From the NCBI GenBank assembly GCA_024742415.1, contig JANSYN010000003.1, positions 186,001 to 250,000 of the forward strand: DNA of 64,000 bases. The letters run 5' to 3'. The stretch's first letter is position 1. The number at the start of each line of letters is the position of its first letter. The stretch is from Gammaproteobacteria bacterium (GTDB lineage: Bacteria > Pseudomonadota > Gammaproteobacteria > Pseudomonadales > Halieaceae). Of the stretch, positions 53,029 through 62,340 are shown one piece after another. The notes beneath the pieces are model-generated. The model did not search any database, was not told where the DNA came from, and saw only the letters and a list, made by a program, of their open reading frames with translations. Position numbers and translations under genes: made by a program.

Positions 53029-54188
53029 GACATACCCTCTTCAAGGCCTTTCAGCGTCAAGGGATACATGTGCCCTTCCATGAGTTGGTGCGTAATTGCA
53101 ACCGATTGCGTGTACTGCCACTCGTCCTCGGGTACGGGGTTTATCCAGATGACTTTGTCGTAAACCTCTTGCAAACGGCGCATCCAGATCTCACCGGACT
53201 CTTCATTCCAATGCTCGACTGAGCCACCCGGCTGCATGATTTCATAGGGGGACATTGAGGCGTCCCCGACAAAGACCACCTTATAGTCATGGCTGTACTT
53301 GTGCAGGATATCCAACAGCGACGTACGTTCGTTATGACGGCGAACATTGTTTTTCCAAACACTTTCATAGATGAAATTATGGAAGTAAAAGTATTCCATG
53401 TGCTTGAACTCGGTGCGTGCAGCCGAGAACAGCTCCTGGCAGACCCGCACATGGGGGTCCATGGAGCCACCGACGTCGAAAAACAACAAGACCTTGACGG
53501 CATTGTGGCGCTCGGGAACCATCTTGATGTCGAGCAAGCCGGCGTTGCGTGCGGTCGAACTGATGGTGTCGTCAAGATCGAGCTCGTCGGCGGCCCCGGT
53601 GCGCGCAAACTTTCGCAGCCGGCGCATTGCAATCTTTATATTGCGCGTTCCAAGTTCAACGCTGTCGTCGAGGTTCTTGAAATCTCGGCGATCCCACACC
53701 TTGACGGCTTTCTTGTTCTTGCCATTGGGTCCAACACGGATCCCCTCGGGGTGATAGCCCTCCTGGCCGAAAGGTGAGGTGCCGCCAGTGCCTATCCACT
53801 TGGAGCCGCCCTCATGCCGCTCTTTTTGTTCCTCGAGCCGCTTCTTGAACTCTTCGATGAGTTGTTCAAGGCCTCCCAGTGATTCGATCCTGGCCTTGTC
53901 TTCTTCCGACAGGTTTTTCAAGAACTCGCTACGCAACCAGTCGTCGGGAATCAACGCCTCGATCACATCGTCCAGCGCCTCCAGTTCTTTGAAATGCGCC
54001 CCAAAAGCCTTATCGAAGCGATCGAAATACTTTTCGTCCTTGACCATGCACGCACGACTGAAAAAGTAGAAATCATCAATATCGGCAAACACGACATGCT
54101 GCTTGAGGCCTTCCATGAGGTCCAGAAGCTCTCGCGTGGTAACAGGTACCCCAGCGTCGCGTAACCCGTGGAAAAAATTGATCAGCAC
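53013..54188 (-). CDS. VWA (CoxE-like) protein
   Basis: 391 residues from a GTG with AAGG upstream. A CoxE-type N-terminus (FHGLRDAGVPVTTRELLDLMEGLKQHVVFADIDDFYFFSRACMVKDEKYFDRFDKAF) and a charged middle region precede a von Willebrand A domain with MIDAS motif VLLFFDVGGSMDPHV and VVFVGDASMSPYEI. It works with the MoxR ATPase encoded just upstream, probably as a chaperone that remodels or metallates a protein complex. The client is unknown. The pair is common in gammaproteobacteria. Confidence 0.93.
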   Translation of the reverse strand: MLINFFHGLRDAGVPVTTRELLDLMEGLKQHVVFADIDDFYFFSRACMVKDEKYFDRFDKAFGAHFKELEALDDVIEALIPDDWLRSEFLKNLSEEDKARIESLGGLEQLIEEFKKRLEEQKERHEGGSKWIGTGGTSPFGQEGYHPEGIRVGPNGKNKKAVKVWDRRDFKNLDDSVELGTRNIKIAMRRLRKFARTGAADELDLDDTISSTARNAGLLDIKMVPERHNAVKVLLFFDVGGSMDPHVRVCQELFSAARTEFKHMEYFYFHNFIYESVWKNNVRRHNERTSLLDILHKYSHDYKVVFVGDASMSPYEIMQPGGSVEHWNEESGEIWMRRLQEVYDKVIWINPVPEDEWQYTQSVAITHQLMEGHMYPLTLKGLEEGMSYLSK

Positions 54189-54224
54189 AACAGATAAACC
54201 TTTTAGTCGCCTTGATTCTGCGCG

Positions 54225-55076
54225 CTAGCGCGTTTCACGTCTGTGCATGAACGCGAGACGTTCCAGCAAATGCACATCCTGCTCGTTTTTAAGCAGCGCA
54301 CCATACAGGGGCGGTATGGCCTTGGTTGGATCTCGATCCTTGAGGATTTCATCGGGGATGTCATCCGCCAACAGAAGTTTGAGCCAATCGATCAACTCAG
54401 AGGTTGAGGGTTTTTTCTTCAAGCCGGGAATCGCGCGCACATCAAAAAATACTTCCATGGCCTCTTGCACGAGTTCCTTGGCGATATTGGGATAATGGAC
54501 ATCGATGATCTCGCGCATCGTGTCGCGATCAGGAAAGTTAATAAAGTGGAAAAAGCAGCGGCGCAGGAATGCATCGGGAAGTTCTTTTTCATTGTTGCTG
54601 GTAATGATAATGATGGGTCGTTGTTTTGCCTTGATGGTCTCGCCGGTTTCGTAGACGAAGAACTCCATGCGATCCAGCTCGACCAGCAAATCGTTCGGGA
54701 ATTCGATGTCGGCTTTATCGACCTCATCGATCAACAAAACGACCTGCTCGTCGGCATCGAAGGCCTCCCAGAGCTTGCCCTTCTTTATATAATTAGCAAT
54801 GTCATGGACTTTCTCATCGCCCAGCTGGGAATCACGCAAGCGGGAAACCGCATCATATTCATAAAGGCCCTGCTGTGCTTTGGTGGTCGATTTGATGTGC
54901 CACTGGATGAGCCGCATCCCGAGGCCCTGCGCCACCTCCTCTGCCAACATGGTCTTGCCTGTGCCAGGCTCGCCTTTGATCAATAACGGACGCTGCAATG
55001 TCACTGCGGCATTTACCGCCATACGCAAATCGTCGGTTGCAACGTAACGCTCAGTACCTTCAAATCTCATAGTCAT
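54225..55076 (-). CDS. MoxR-family AAA+ ATPase
   Basis: 283 residues. Walker A PLLIKGEPGTGKTMLAEEVAQGLG, Walker B VVLLIDEVDKADIEFPNDLL, sensor 1 IIITSNNEKELPDAFLRRCFFHF with Arg finger. Length is typical. It is the first gene of the pair with the VWA protein (36-base gap). Confidence 0.95.
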   Translation of the reverse strand: MTMRFEGTERYVATDDLRMAVNAAVTLQRPLLIKGEPGTGKTMLAEEVAQGLGMRLIQWHIKSTTKAQQGLYEYDAVSRLRDSQLGDEKVHDIANYIKKGKLWEAFDADEQVVLLIDEVDKADIEFPNDLLVELDRMEFFVYETGETIKAKQRPIIIITSNNEKELPDAFLRRCFFHFINFPDRDTMREIIDVHYPNIAKELVQEAMEVFFDVRAIPGLKKKPSTSELIDWLKLLLADDIPDEILKDRDPTKAIPPLYGALLKNEQDVHLLERLAFMHRRETR

Positions 55077-55129
55077 TTCATCACTTGGTATTTATACGAA
55101 AGCGGCACAGATTACAGACTGCAACAGCC

Positions 55130-55474
55130 CTAATCAACCTGGGCGCGTTTACGAAAGGCGGTTATCCTCAGCAGCAGCGCCGCAACCAGCGCGGCGCCGC
55201 ACATGAACAGCAAAGGCCGCACCGCGTGCATCGCCGCATCCAGGCCGCCTGTCAAAAACTGAAAACCGACTACCACCAACGCCGGTGCCATGGTATCGAC
55301 CCCCTCCCTGGGAAAAGCAGGTGTTAACGCCAGCGCGCAGAGCAGCAGCCCCAGGGCAACATTGCGGGCAACCGGCAAGTATCGCCGCAGCCAGAAGCAC
55401 AGCAGCAGAATACCCAGCAGGGCTGCGCCAGCGTACACCGCGATGGCAGCCATGTATGAAGTCTCATCCAGCAT
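55130..55474 (-). CDS. Small membrane protein
   Basis: 114 residues with three hydrophobic segments (IAVYAGAALLGILLLCFWLRR, VALGLLLCALALTPAF, PLLFMCGAALVAALLLRI). A Gly-rich loop precedes the last one. No family is recognised. It follows ycgN at 12 bases and is probably the end of the rnd-ycgL-ycgN operon. Confidence 0.7.
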   Translation of the reverse strand: MLDETSYMAAIAVYAGAALLGILLLCFWLRRYLPVARNVALGLLLCALALTPAFPREGVDTMAPALVVVGFQFLTGGLDAAMHAVRPLLFMCGAALVAALLLRITAFRKRAQVD

Positions 55475-55486
55475 TGCGCGGCTCCC

Positions 55487-55942
55487 CTATTCTACCCAGT
55501 GGATTATGTGTTCATCGAAGCCATCGGGGTGCACGTACTCATCAGAGATGGCCCTGCCACGAATTGACACACCCTCGGTGTGTACCCGTTCGCGATCACC
55601 GCTTATCAGATAATGCCAGTTGGGCAATGGCTCACCTTTGGCGCGCAGGCGATAGGCACAGGTTGATGGCAGCCAGTCTAGCTGCGAGAGATCCCTGTCT
55701 TGCAAGTCGATGCAGTTGGGCACTCTGACGGCGCGGTTTTTATAGTCAGAACAGCGGCAGGTCTGCTCGATCAGCAAGCTACAACGGACCTTGGTATACA
55801 GCACTTCCTGGGTATCCGCGTCTTCAAGTTTGTGCAGGCAACACTTGGCGCAACCGTCGCACAACGCTTCCCACTCACTGGAACTGAGCGTTTCCAGCGG
55901 TTTTTCTGCAATCTTTGCATTGACTGCTTGCCTATTGCTCAC
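55487..55942 (-). CDS. ycgN: YcgN-family cysteine-cluster protein
   Basis: 151 residues from a GTG with GGAAGG upstream, overlapping ycgL by 11 bases. Cys motifs [29 protein letters not shown] and PNC suggest a metal site of the YkgJ/UPF0153 type. The [29 protein letters not shown]-like stretch is diagnostic for UPF0260/YcgN. The function is not established. Confidence 0.93.
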   Translation of the reverse strand: MSNRQAVNAKIAEKPLETLSSSEWEALCDGCAKCCLHKLEDADTQEVLYTKVRCSLLIEQTCRCSDYKNRAVRVPNCIDLQDRDLSQLDWLPSTCAYRLRAKGEPLPNWHYLISGDRERVHTEGVSIRGRAISDEYVHPDGFDEHIIHWVE

Positions 55943-56204
55943 CGCTACCTTCCCGTGCCATCAGTTGTGCCAGCGTAGGTGGCATCTGCAAGTAGTAGCC
56001 CTGATGCTCTATGCTCTCCAGCACCTGTCGGGTGTCTGCCCTGGCCAGTTTACGATCGGGCGACAATGGCAGAACCATCACTGGCTCGGCTTCGCCAAAG
56101 GTGCGCAGTAAGTCTTCAGGCACGTCTTCGAGGCCGCGTTGTTTGTCGACGTACAGATACATTTCCTGTTTTTTCGGACTGCGGTAAATTTCGCATATCA
56201 GCAT
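55932..56204 (-). CDS. ycgL: YcgL-domain protein
   Basis: 90 residues from ATG 56204, which shares one base with the rnd stop (TGATG). The family signature [34 protein letters not shown] is clear, and [10 protein letters not shown] follows near the C-terminus. A small protein of unknown role, conserved next to rnd in gammaproteobacteria. Confidence 0.95.
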   Translation of the reverse strand: MLICEIYRSPKKQEMYLYVDKQRGLEDVPEDLLRTFGEAEPVMVLPLSPDRKLARADTRQVLESIEHQGYYLQMPPTLAQLMAREGSGEQ

Positions 56205-57334
56205 CAGCTCACCAGCTCCATAGCATTTTTTCGCAGTGGTTCTATGACGCATGCAGAACGCCATCCCGCCCAATGTGCCGGTGTCTCCACGGGCTGCCCC
56301 ATGGCCTCGCGTATCAACAGTTCATAGTCTTTACTGGGCAATATGGCTTCGGGGGCCACCTCGATCTCCTGTGCTATGGCACGAGCGCGTTGCTTGATTC
56401 TCTTCAGATAGCCCCTGCCCGCAGCGTCCAGTGGCGGTGACAGGGCCGGTGTTGGCGCACTGTTTACGTCACCAGCACGGCTAATGAGATCCAGCAGTTT
56501 ATCCCCATGCTTTCTCACCACCACCGGGGGCACATCCTCGACGGCACTCAACTGTGCCTGGGACGTTGGGAGTTGCTGGGCGAGCTGCAGGCACGCGTTG
56601 TCATCGAGTATCCAGCCACGCGGCTTGTCTTTCAACCTGGCGGTCGCTTCGCGCCACTCGCAGAGCGCCGCTAGCACCTGCAGTTGGTTGGGAGCGAGTT
56701 TCCATGCGCCCTTCATCTTAAGGTAGTAGGCTAACGTAGGGGCCTGCGCAGCACGAATCATGTCGTCGCCATCAGCCATGACCCACTCGTACTTGCCCTG
56801 TGCCTGGGCGATATCGCGCAGCTTGCGCCAAACCGGCTGCAGACAGGTGACGTCCAGTGCAGCATACTCGCATTGCGCGGCGCTCAATGGTCGCTGCAGC
56901 CAGTCGGAGCGCGTCTCGCCCTTGGGCAAATCGACACCCAGCATCTCCAACACCAGCGCACGGAAACCCATGCCAAACCCCATGTTCAGTAGCGCTGCAG
57001 CTTTTTGCGTATCAAACAACGGTTGCGGCAGAACGCCCAGCCATCGGCTGAATACCTCGAGATCCTCACTGGGCGAATGCAGCACTTTGATCAGTCTTTC
57101 ATTGGCCATCAATTCACGAATTGAATCGATGTCGTCAACATTCAACGGGTCAACCAGCCACGCATGCGGTTGCTGCTCGCTACCGTCATCAAATGCCAAC
57201 TGCAGTAACGCGACCTGTGGAAAGAACGTGTTGCGACGCATGAACTCCGTATCGATAACGACTGCCTCGCAGGCACTGGCCTGAACCAGCAATGCCTGCA
57301 GGTCAGCGTTTGTCTCAACCAGCTGCCACGTCAT
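56204..57334 (-). CDS. rnd: Ribonuclease D
   Basis: 376 residues. A DEDD exonuclease domain ([54 protein letters not shown]) is followed by HRDC-type domains ([23 protein letters not shown]). It trims the 3' ends of tRNA precursors. The start overlaps the recR stop as ATGA. Confidence 0.96.
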   Translation of the reverse strand: MTWQLVETNADLQALLVQASACEAVVIDTEFMRRNTFFPQVALLQLAFDDGSEQQPHAWLVDPLNVDDIDSIRELMANERLIKVLHSPSEDLEVFSRWLGVLPQPLFDTQKAAALLNMGFGMGFRALVLEMLGVDLPKGETRSDWLQRPLSAAQCEYAALDVTCLQPVWRKLRDIAQAQGKYEWVMADGDDMIRAAQAPTLAYYLKMKGAWKLAPNQLQVLAALCEWREATARLKDKPRGWILDDNACLQLAQQLPTSQAQLSAVEDVPPVVVRKHGDKLLDLISRAGDVNSAPTPALSPPLDAAGRGYLKRIKQRARAIAQEIEVAPEAILPSKDYELLIREAMGQPVETPAHWAGWRSACVIEPLRKNAMELVS

Positions 57335-57936
57335 AAGGGATTGACCGGGCGGCGACCTGTCAGGGCATGCGCGAGGGTTGAACCGTCAACAAACTCAAGC
57401 TCGCCACCCAGGGGTACGCCGTGTGCGATGCGCGAAACGCTCACGCCCAGGGGCAGTAGCATCTCGGTCAAATAGTAGGCCGTGGCCTCGCCCTCTACCG
57501 TGGGGTTTGTGGCCAGGATGACTTCGGCAATGCCGTCTTCCACGACGCGCTCCTGAAAGAGGTCGAGGCCGATATCAGCCGGGCCGATACCGTCTATCGG
57601 CGACAAATGCCCCATCAGGACGAAATACAAGCCGCGAAAACTGCCGCTGTGCTCTATGGCAAGCACATCACCGGGGGTTTCTACGACACAGACGGTTGCG
57701 GCGTCCCGCTTGCCATCAATACACAGTTCGCACAACTCGAGCTCGGTAAAATTGCGGCAGCGCCGGCAGTGGCCGATACGTTGCACCGCGTCTTCAAGCG
57801 CATGAGCGAGCGTGGCCGCACCGTCGCGATCGCGCTCAAGCAAATGCAGGCTCATACGCTGCGCGGACTTGGGGCCCACGCCGGGTAAAACGCGTAACGC
57901 ATCAATGAGTGACTGTAAAGCCGGGCTGAATTTCAC
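57331..57936 (-). CDS. recR: Recombination mediator protein RecR
   Basis: 201 residues from a GTG. Helix-hairpin-helix ([24 protein letters not shown]), Zn finger [16 protein letters not shown], toprim domain ([38 protein letters not shown]) and C-terminal [19 protein letters not shown]. It acts with RecO to load RecA at gaps. It is 15 bases downstream of ybaB. Confidence 0.98.
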   Translation of the reverse strand: MKFSPALQSLIDALRVLPGVGPKSAQRMSLHLLERDRDGAATLAHALEDAVQRIGHCRRCRNFTELELCELCIDGKRDAATVCVVETPGDVLAIEHSGSFRGLYFVLMGHLSPIDGIGPADIGLDLFQERVVEDGIAEVILATNPTVEGEATAYYLTEMLLPLGVSVSRIAHGVPLGGELEFVDGSTLAHALTGRRPVNPL

Positions 57937-57951
57937 GAAGTCGAACCAGCC

Positions 57952-58275
57952 CTAAAACGGTAGTTTGAAGCCGGGAGGAAGCTCGATACCGGAAGCCAGA
58001 CCCGACATCGCCTCACGGTTGTGCGCCTCGACCTTGCGCACGGCATCGTTGACTGCTGCCGCCAGAAGGTCTTCGAGTACTTCCTTGTCCTCGGCAAGCA
58101 CTGCATCGTCAATCTGGACTTTTTTGACATCGTATTTACCTGTCATAGTAACGCTGACCAGGCCGGCGCCCGCTTCACCCTGCACCTGGGCGTTAGCGAG
58201 CTCCTGCTGAGCGTTCTGCATTTGCTCCTGCATCTTCTGCGCTTGTGCCATCAAGTCGCTGATGGATCCTTTCAT
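57952..58275 (-). CDS. ybaB: YbaB/EbfC nucleoid-associated protein
   Basis: 107 residues. Met/Gln-rich helix ([50 protein letters not shown]), then [25 protein letters not shown]: the family throughout. It binds DNA as a dimer. It is always found between dnaX and recR, as here. Confidence 0.97.
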   Translation of the reverse strand: MKGSISDLMAQAQKMQEQMQNAQQELANAQVQGEAGAGLVSVTMTGKYDVKKVQIDDAVLAEDKEVLEDLLAAAVNDAVRKVEAHNREAMSGLASGIELPPGFKLPF

Positions 58276-58302
58276 TGTACTGACCTCTACTGGCTGAATA
58301 TG

Positions 58303-60108
58303 CTAGTTGGTATCCCTTGGCTGTATCGACGACTGGTCGAGCTCACCATCAAACCGCGAAATGATCGACTGCAGCTGCGCGTCACCGACGATGGCATTCA
58401 CCGCCCGTTGCTGACGCTCCGCCGCCAGTCGGGAGCGACGCTCTGCAGGCGTTTCCGTGGCAGGGTCGCCCAGTGTGACCTGCAGGCGGATCGATTCACC
58501 AAAGTATGCCTCCAGCGCCAAGCGTAATGTTTGCTCCTGCGAATCGTTAAACAGCGAAGCGTTGTTTCGATCCAGAATCAGCTCGATTGCGTTTCCTTCA
58601 CGAGACGCCATCACGCAGTTCAAGGCCACATTACCGACAATACCGGCAAGTTTCATATCATCGAGGATTTGCGCCCAGTTGTCGGCGTGCAGGTCCTGCA
58701 ATGACCAAGCCCCGGAAGCCTCCTCGTTGGCGGCCATTTCCAGTGCCGGCTCCGCGGCTTGCGCGACCGGGCGGCCGCGCTGCCGTAGCGAGGCTGCGGC
58801 ACTGGCGTGTGCTTCGGACTCTACCGAATCATCGGGAGATCGCAGCGCACGGCTGCCCTGCTGCGCTGGCCCATGGGTCTTACGTTGTGAAGCACTCGTT
58901 CGCGGCTCACCAACAGGATGGCGATCAAGCGCCGGGGGCTTTTTTACGCTGGCACCGCCCTCCACAGCGGCAGGCGATGAGGCGGGCTGCAAGTCGTCCG
59001 GCGAAAGCGCCATGTCAAGCATGGCAACCGGGCGGAAGGCCACCATACGCAATGCCAGCATCTCGAAACCCTCGCGCGGCTCTGGCGCAAGCGGAAGATC
59101 GCGCTTGCCGTTAAGTGCAATCTGGTAGTAAAGCTGGGTGTCTTCCGCTGCGAGCCCGCCAGCCAACGCAGCGACCTTATCGGCATCGCCCCAGTTGTTG
59201 TCAATTGCAGCAGGCACGGCCTGCGCAATCGCCAGGCGGTGCAACAGTGACAGAAGTTCGTCCAGCGCAGCGTAGAAGTCCGCACCGTGCTCGGCCATCT
59301 GCGCCACGACTGCAAGCACCTGCGCAGGGTCACCTTCACTCACAGCGTCCACGAGCGCGTACACGAAATTAAGGTCAACACTGCCGAGCATCGTGCGCAC
59401 ATCGGCTTCGGTCAAACTGCCCGAACCAAAGGCGATAGCCTGGTCAGTGAGACTGAGCGCATCGCGCATACTACCGGAGGCTGCCCGGCCAATGCGCCAC
59501 AAGGCGCCCTCTTCATGCGCAATCATTTCGTCATCAAGTACCCTGGTCAGGTGGTCAACCACCTGCTGCGGCGGCATGTTCTTGAGATTGAACTGCAGGC
59601 AACGCGACAAAACAGTGGCCGGCAACTTTTGCGGATCGGTCGTTGCGAGCAGGAATTTGACGTGAGGGGGCGGCTCTTCCAGCGTTTTCAACAGCGCATT
59701 GAAACTGTGGTTTGACAGCATGTGCACCTCGTCGATGAGGTACACCTTGAAGCGTGAATTGGTCGGCGCGTACTGCACGTTATCGAGAAGCTCTCGGGTA
59801 TCCTCGACCTTGGTGCGCGATGCCGCATCGACCTCCAGCAAATCGACGCTGCGACCCTCTGCGATTTCAACACAGGACGAGCACTGCCCACAGGGCTCGG
59901 AGCTGACACCGCTTTCACAATTCAAGCAGCGCGCGAGGATTCTAGCGATGGTGGTTTTACCGACCCCGCGTGTACCGGTAAACAGGTAGGCATGGTGCAG
60001 GCGATCGTGGTCCAGCGCGTTGATCAGCGCGCGCAGCACATGTTCCTGGCCGACCATTTCCCTGAAGTTTCGCGGGCGCCACTTTCGGGCCAGCACCTGA
60101 TAGGACAT
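58303..60108 (-). CDS. dnaX: DNA polymerase III subunits tau and gamma
   Basis: 601 residues from ATG 60108 (MSYQVLARKWRPRNFREMVGQ, the family's N-terminus). Clamp-loader AAA+ domain: Walker A LFTGTRGVGKTTIARILARCLNC, Zn site CESGVSSEPCGQCSSC, Walker B VYLIDEVHMLS, and sensor region FLLATTDPQKLPATVLSRCLQF. Domain III ends about 370, then a Pro/Ser/Arg-rich linker and the tau-specific C-terminus that binds polymerase alpha and DnaB. A frameshift signal at codons 388-390 should give a gamma product of about 394 residues. Confidence 0.98.
   Translation of the reverse strand: MSYQVLARKWRPRNFREMVGQEHVLRALINALDHDRLHHAYLFTGTRGVGKTTIARILARCLNCESGVSSEPCGQCSSCVEIAEGRSVDLLEVDAASRTKVEDTRELLDNVQYAPTNSRFKVYLIDEVHMLSNHSFNALLKTLEEPPPHVKFLLATTDPQKLPATVLSRCLQFNLKNMPPQQVVDHLTRVLDDEMIAHEEGALWRIGRAASGSMRDALSLTDQAIAFGSGSLTEADVRTMLGSVDLNFVYALVDAVSEGDPAQVLAVVAQMAEHGADFYAALDELLSLLHRLAIAQAVPAAIDNNWGDADKVAALAGGLAAEDTQLYYQIALNGKRDLPLAPEPREGFEMLALRMVAFRPVAMLDMALSPDDLQPASSPAAVEGGASVKKPPALDRHPVGEPRTSASQRKTHGPAQQGSRALRSPDDSVESEAHASAAASLRQRGRPVAQAAEPALEMAANEEASGAWSLQDLHADNWAQILDDMKLAGIVGNVALNCVMASREGNAIELILDRNNASLFNDSQEQTLRLALEAYFGESIRLQVTLGDPATETPAERRSRLAAERQQRAVNAIVGDAQLQSIISRFDGELDQSSIQPRDTN
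58925..58963 (-). promoter_or_regulatory. Programmed -1 frameshift signal in dnaX
   Basis: On the minus strand the slippery heptamer A AAA AAG (58945-58939) is in the same phase as in E. coli (GTA AAA AAG, Val388-Lys-Lys). An SD-like GGAGGG (58963-58958) lies 12 bases upstream, and a small stem GGCG/CGCC starts 5 bases downstream. In the -1 frame the ribosome reads Ala-Pro-Gly-Ala and then TGA. Confidence 0.75.
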
Positions 60109-60221
60109 GAACAGCAAAACCCTGATTGGAAAGACCGTTAAGGATACACCAGCCAACCGGGTGCAGGAACCTGCGAAGGACGTGAGCAGAGATAAAATAT
60201 GTAGCGTTGGAGGGAGTGGGT

Positions 60222-60322
60222 GGCAACCCAGACAGCCACACCCCGGCACACGAGTCGATAACTACCGTTGCTCCCTTCCGGGCCTGGCGGGTTTCACTAC
60301 CTATCGTTGCGAGGGGACCGCC
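60222..60322 (-). ncRNA. ffs: Signal recognition particle RNA, small bacterial type (4.5S)
   Basis: About 101 nt. The apical domain with the conserved internal loops AGGCCCGGAAGGGAGCA and GTGTGCCGGGGTGTGG-type strands matches 4.5S RNA. The ends (GGCGGTCCC and GGGTTGCC) pair with G-U wobble. It binds Ffh in targeting membrane proteins. The location directly upstream of dnaX is a known arrangement. Ends are accurate to a few bases. Confidence 0.93.
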
Positions 60323-60420
60323 TGGATCACCATAGCGCCGCAGGTCACAGCACAGCTGCCTCCCGCGGCGCGCCATTGTCCAGCAAACGCCGCCCGCTCG
60401 CAAGTCGCGTGCGGTGAGAA

Positions 60421-60642
60421 CTAGTCAAGTGGCACAATACTGAGTTGACTGTGGCTGGAAACAAAACCGGTATTCATCACGGTGATGTACCTGGCAAGGC
60501 GAATTTCGGCGTCGCTGCGGGCATCAAAGGGGCCTTCGTTGGTGCCCTCGCGGGTTGCGAAATACCACTGACCGGCATGCCTGAATAGCCTTTCGGTCTG
60601 GAAAATACCCTGCGTGCCCGTGTCTGTCTTGCGTTTGCCCAT
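60421..60642 (-). CDS. Small conserved protein (DUF6316-like)
   Basis: 73 residues from ATG 60642. QTERLFRHAGQWYFATREGTNEGPFDARSDAEIRLARYI resembles the short DUF6316 family (RFF-x-W-YFxTREG-x2-GPF pattern), function unknown. It sits between the SRP RNA and the Arg tRNA. From 60643 to 60830 I see nothing clear. Confidence 0.7.
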   Translation of the reverse strand: MGKRKTDTGTQGIFQTERLFRHAGQWYFATREGTNEGPFDARSDAEIRLARYITVMNTGFVSSHSQLSIVPLD

Positions 60643-60830
60643 ATCCTGAGTCTCGTTGGTCGCTGCTGCAGCAAGATTAATACAGGACACCGCAGTGTCT
60701 ACGCCTGATTTGACCTGAAATGGTCAGGTATGCACTCGAACGCGCCAGTTCAATGGGCGCCGTTTGCGCAGGGGTCCACTGCCGTACTGATCGCATGTCG
60801 GGGTGAGATAGCCGATTCTGCCGGCATGGA

Positions 60831-60907
60831 TGGCGGGGGCAGAAGGATTCGAACCCTCGACCTACGGCTTAGAAGGCCGTTGCTCTATCCAACTGAGCTA
60901 TACCCCC
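60831..60907 (-). tRNA. tRNA-Arg(TCT)
   Basis: 77 nt with encoded CCA. Anticodon arm CGGCCTTCTAAGCCG (anticodon TCT); acceptor GGGGGTA/TGCCCCC; T-loop GGTTCGAATCC. It is last of the three tRNA genes in transcription order. Confidence 0.96.
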
Positions 60908-60966
60908 AAGGAACGGACTATTCTGGACACGACAGTCGTGCTTTTGCAATGGCGCCGTGCGGGGAA

Positions 60967-61043
60967 TGGGGTGGCCGACGGGTCTTGAACCCGCCACCTC
61001 CGGAGTCACAATCCGGTGCTCTACCAGATGAGCTACGGCCACC
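60967..61043 (-). tRNA. tRNA-His(GTG)
   Basis: 77 nt including the encoded extra G at -1 that is specific for tRNA-His. Anticodon loop GATTGTGACTC (GTG). Acceptor GGTGGCC/GGCCACC, CCA encoded. Confidence 0.96.
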
Positions 61044-61102
61044 ATAGATTCCTGGTCTGGCCCTGGAGGCCACCTGAAACACCTGGATGTACTCGCTGAA
61101 AG

Positions 61103-61179
61103 TGGTCGGGGTAGAGAGATTCGAACTCCCGACATCCTGCTCCCAAAGCAGGCGCGCTACCAGACTGCGCTATACCCCG
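61103..61179 (-). tRNA. tRNA-Pro(TGG)
   Basis: 77 nt with CCA. Starts CGGGGTATAGCGCAG, which shows the C1 and GCGCAG D-arm typical of bacterial tRNA-Pro. Anticodon loop GCTTTGGGAGC (TGG). It is first in the Pro-His-Arg cluster, spaced 59 bases from His. Confidence 0.97.
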
Positions 61180-61439
61180 ACAGCTATTCCATGTGAAAGC
61201 TGCTGTTTCAAGCATGCTTGATTCGCCGCAAGACCTGCGCGTTGAATTCAAGCTCCATATTTCAGGAGCGCGAATGATACTCACCACCTGAGGCAGCGTC
61301 AACGCATGAGTAAGTATACTGCCCCGGAGTGTAAACTTCTCCCACTCTTTCACTGGCTGGCAAGGACGTTCACAATCGCGCAGCGCCATGTGACAATACC
61401 GCCCCTGTTCAGCCCCCGACCCGCCAAGGAACCGTTTCA

Positions 61440-62285
61440 ATGTCTGTACTCGTGCTCGATGGAAAAACCCTAGCGGCTGAAACCGAAGCCGAACTGCTGG
61501 CCCGTGTTGAATCCCTGAAGGCCAGGACTGGCGGCAAAACGCCCATATTGGCGACGATTCTCGTGGGCAATGACCCGGCCTCTGCGACCTACGTAAAAAT
61601 GAAGGGCAATGCCTGTCGTCGCGTGGGCATGGATTCGCTGGCCGTCGAACTGGCGGCATCCACGACCACCGCAGAGCTACTGGCCACCATCGGTGAGCTG
61701 AATGACAACCCCGATGTGCACGGCATTCTCTTGCAGCATCCAGTACCGCAGCAGATTGATGAGCGCGCCTGTTTCGATGCGATAGCACTACACAAGGATG
61801 TAGACGGGGTAACCTGTCTTGGCTTTGGCCGCATGGCGATGGGCGAAGAGGCCTATGGCTGCGCAACACCGCAGGGCATCATGCGCATTCTGGAGCACTA
61901 TGCCATCCCGATTGAGGGCAAGCATGCGGTCGTGGTTGGGCGCAGCCCCATTCTGGGCAAACCCATGGCGATGATGCTATTGCAAAAAAATGCCACGGTG
62001 ACTATCTGCCACTCACGTACGCAAAACCTCCCCGAACTGATCGCACAGGCGGACATTCTGGTAGGCGCGGTGGGCAAGCCGGAGTTCATCAAGGCTCAGT
62101 GGGTGAAAGATGGTGCGGTGGTCATCGACGCTGGCTATCACCCCGGCGGCGTTGGAGACATCGAACTGGCGCCGCTGATCGAAAGAGCTTCGGCCTATAC
62201 GCCCGTTCCGGGCGGGGTCGGCCCTATGACGATCAACACACTGATCATGCAAAGTGTCTTGTCAGCGGAAAAAAGCCTCGGGTAA
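61440..62285 (+). CDS. folD: Methylenetetrahydrofolate dehydrogenase/cyclohydrolase
   Basis: 281 residues. Substrate-site Tyr/Lys in [62 protein letters not shown] motif [31 protein letters not shown], and the final [12 protein letters not shown]. It interconverts one-carbon folates for purine and fMet synthesis. In many gammaproteobacteria folD lies beside cysS, as here (convergent). Confidence 0.98.
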   Translation: MSVLVLDGKTLAAETEAELLARVESLKARTGGKTPILATILVGNDPASATYVKMKGNACRRVGMDSLAVELAASTTTAELLATIGELNDNPDVHGILLQHPVPQQIDERACFDAIALHKDVDGVTCLGFGRMAMGEEAYGCATPQGIMRILEHYAIPIEGKHAVVVGRSPILGKPMAMMLLQKNATVTICHSRTQNLPELIAQADILVGAVGKPEFIKAQWVKDGAVVIDAGYHPGGVGDIELAPLIERASAYTPVPGGVGPMTINTLIMQSVLSAEKSLG

Positions 62286-62340
62286 GGCCCTCTAAGGCCC
62301 TCACGCACAGTGCTGCGGTACTGCCGGCAACATGCTGCGG

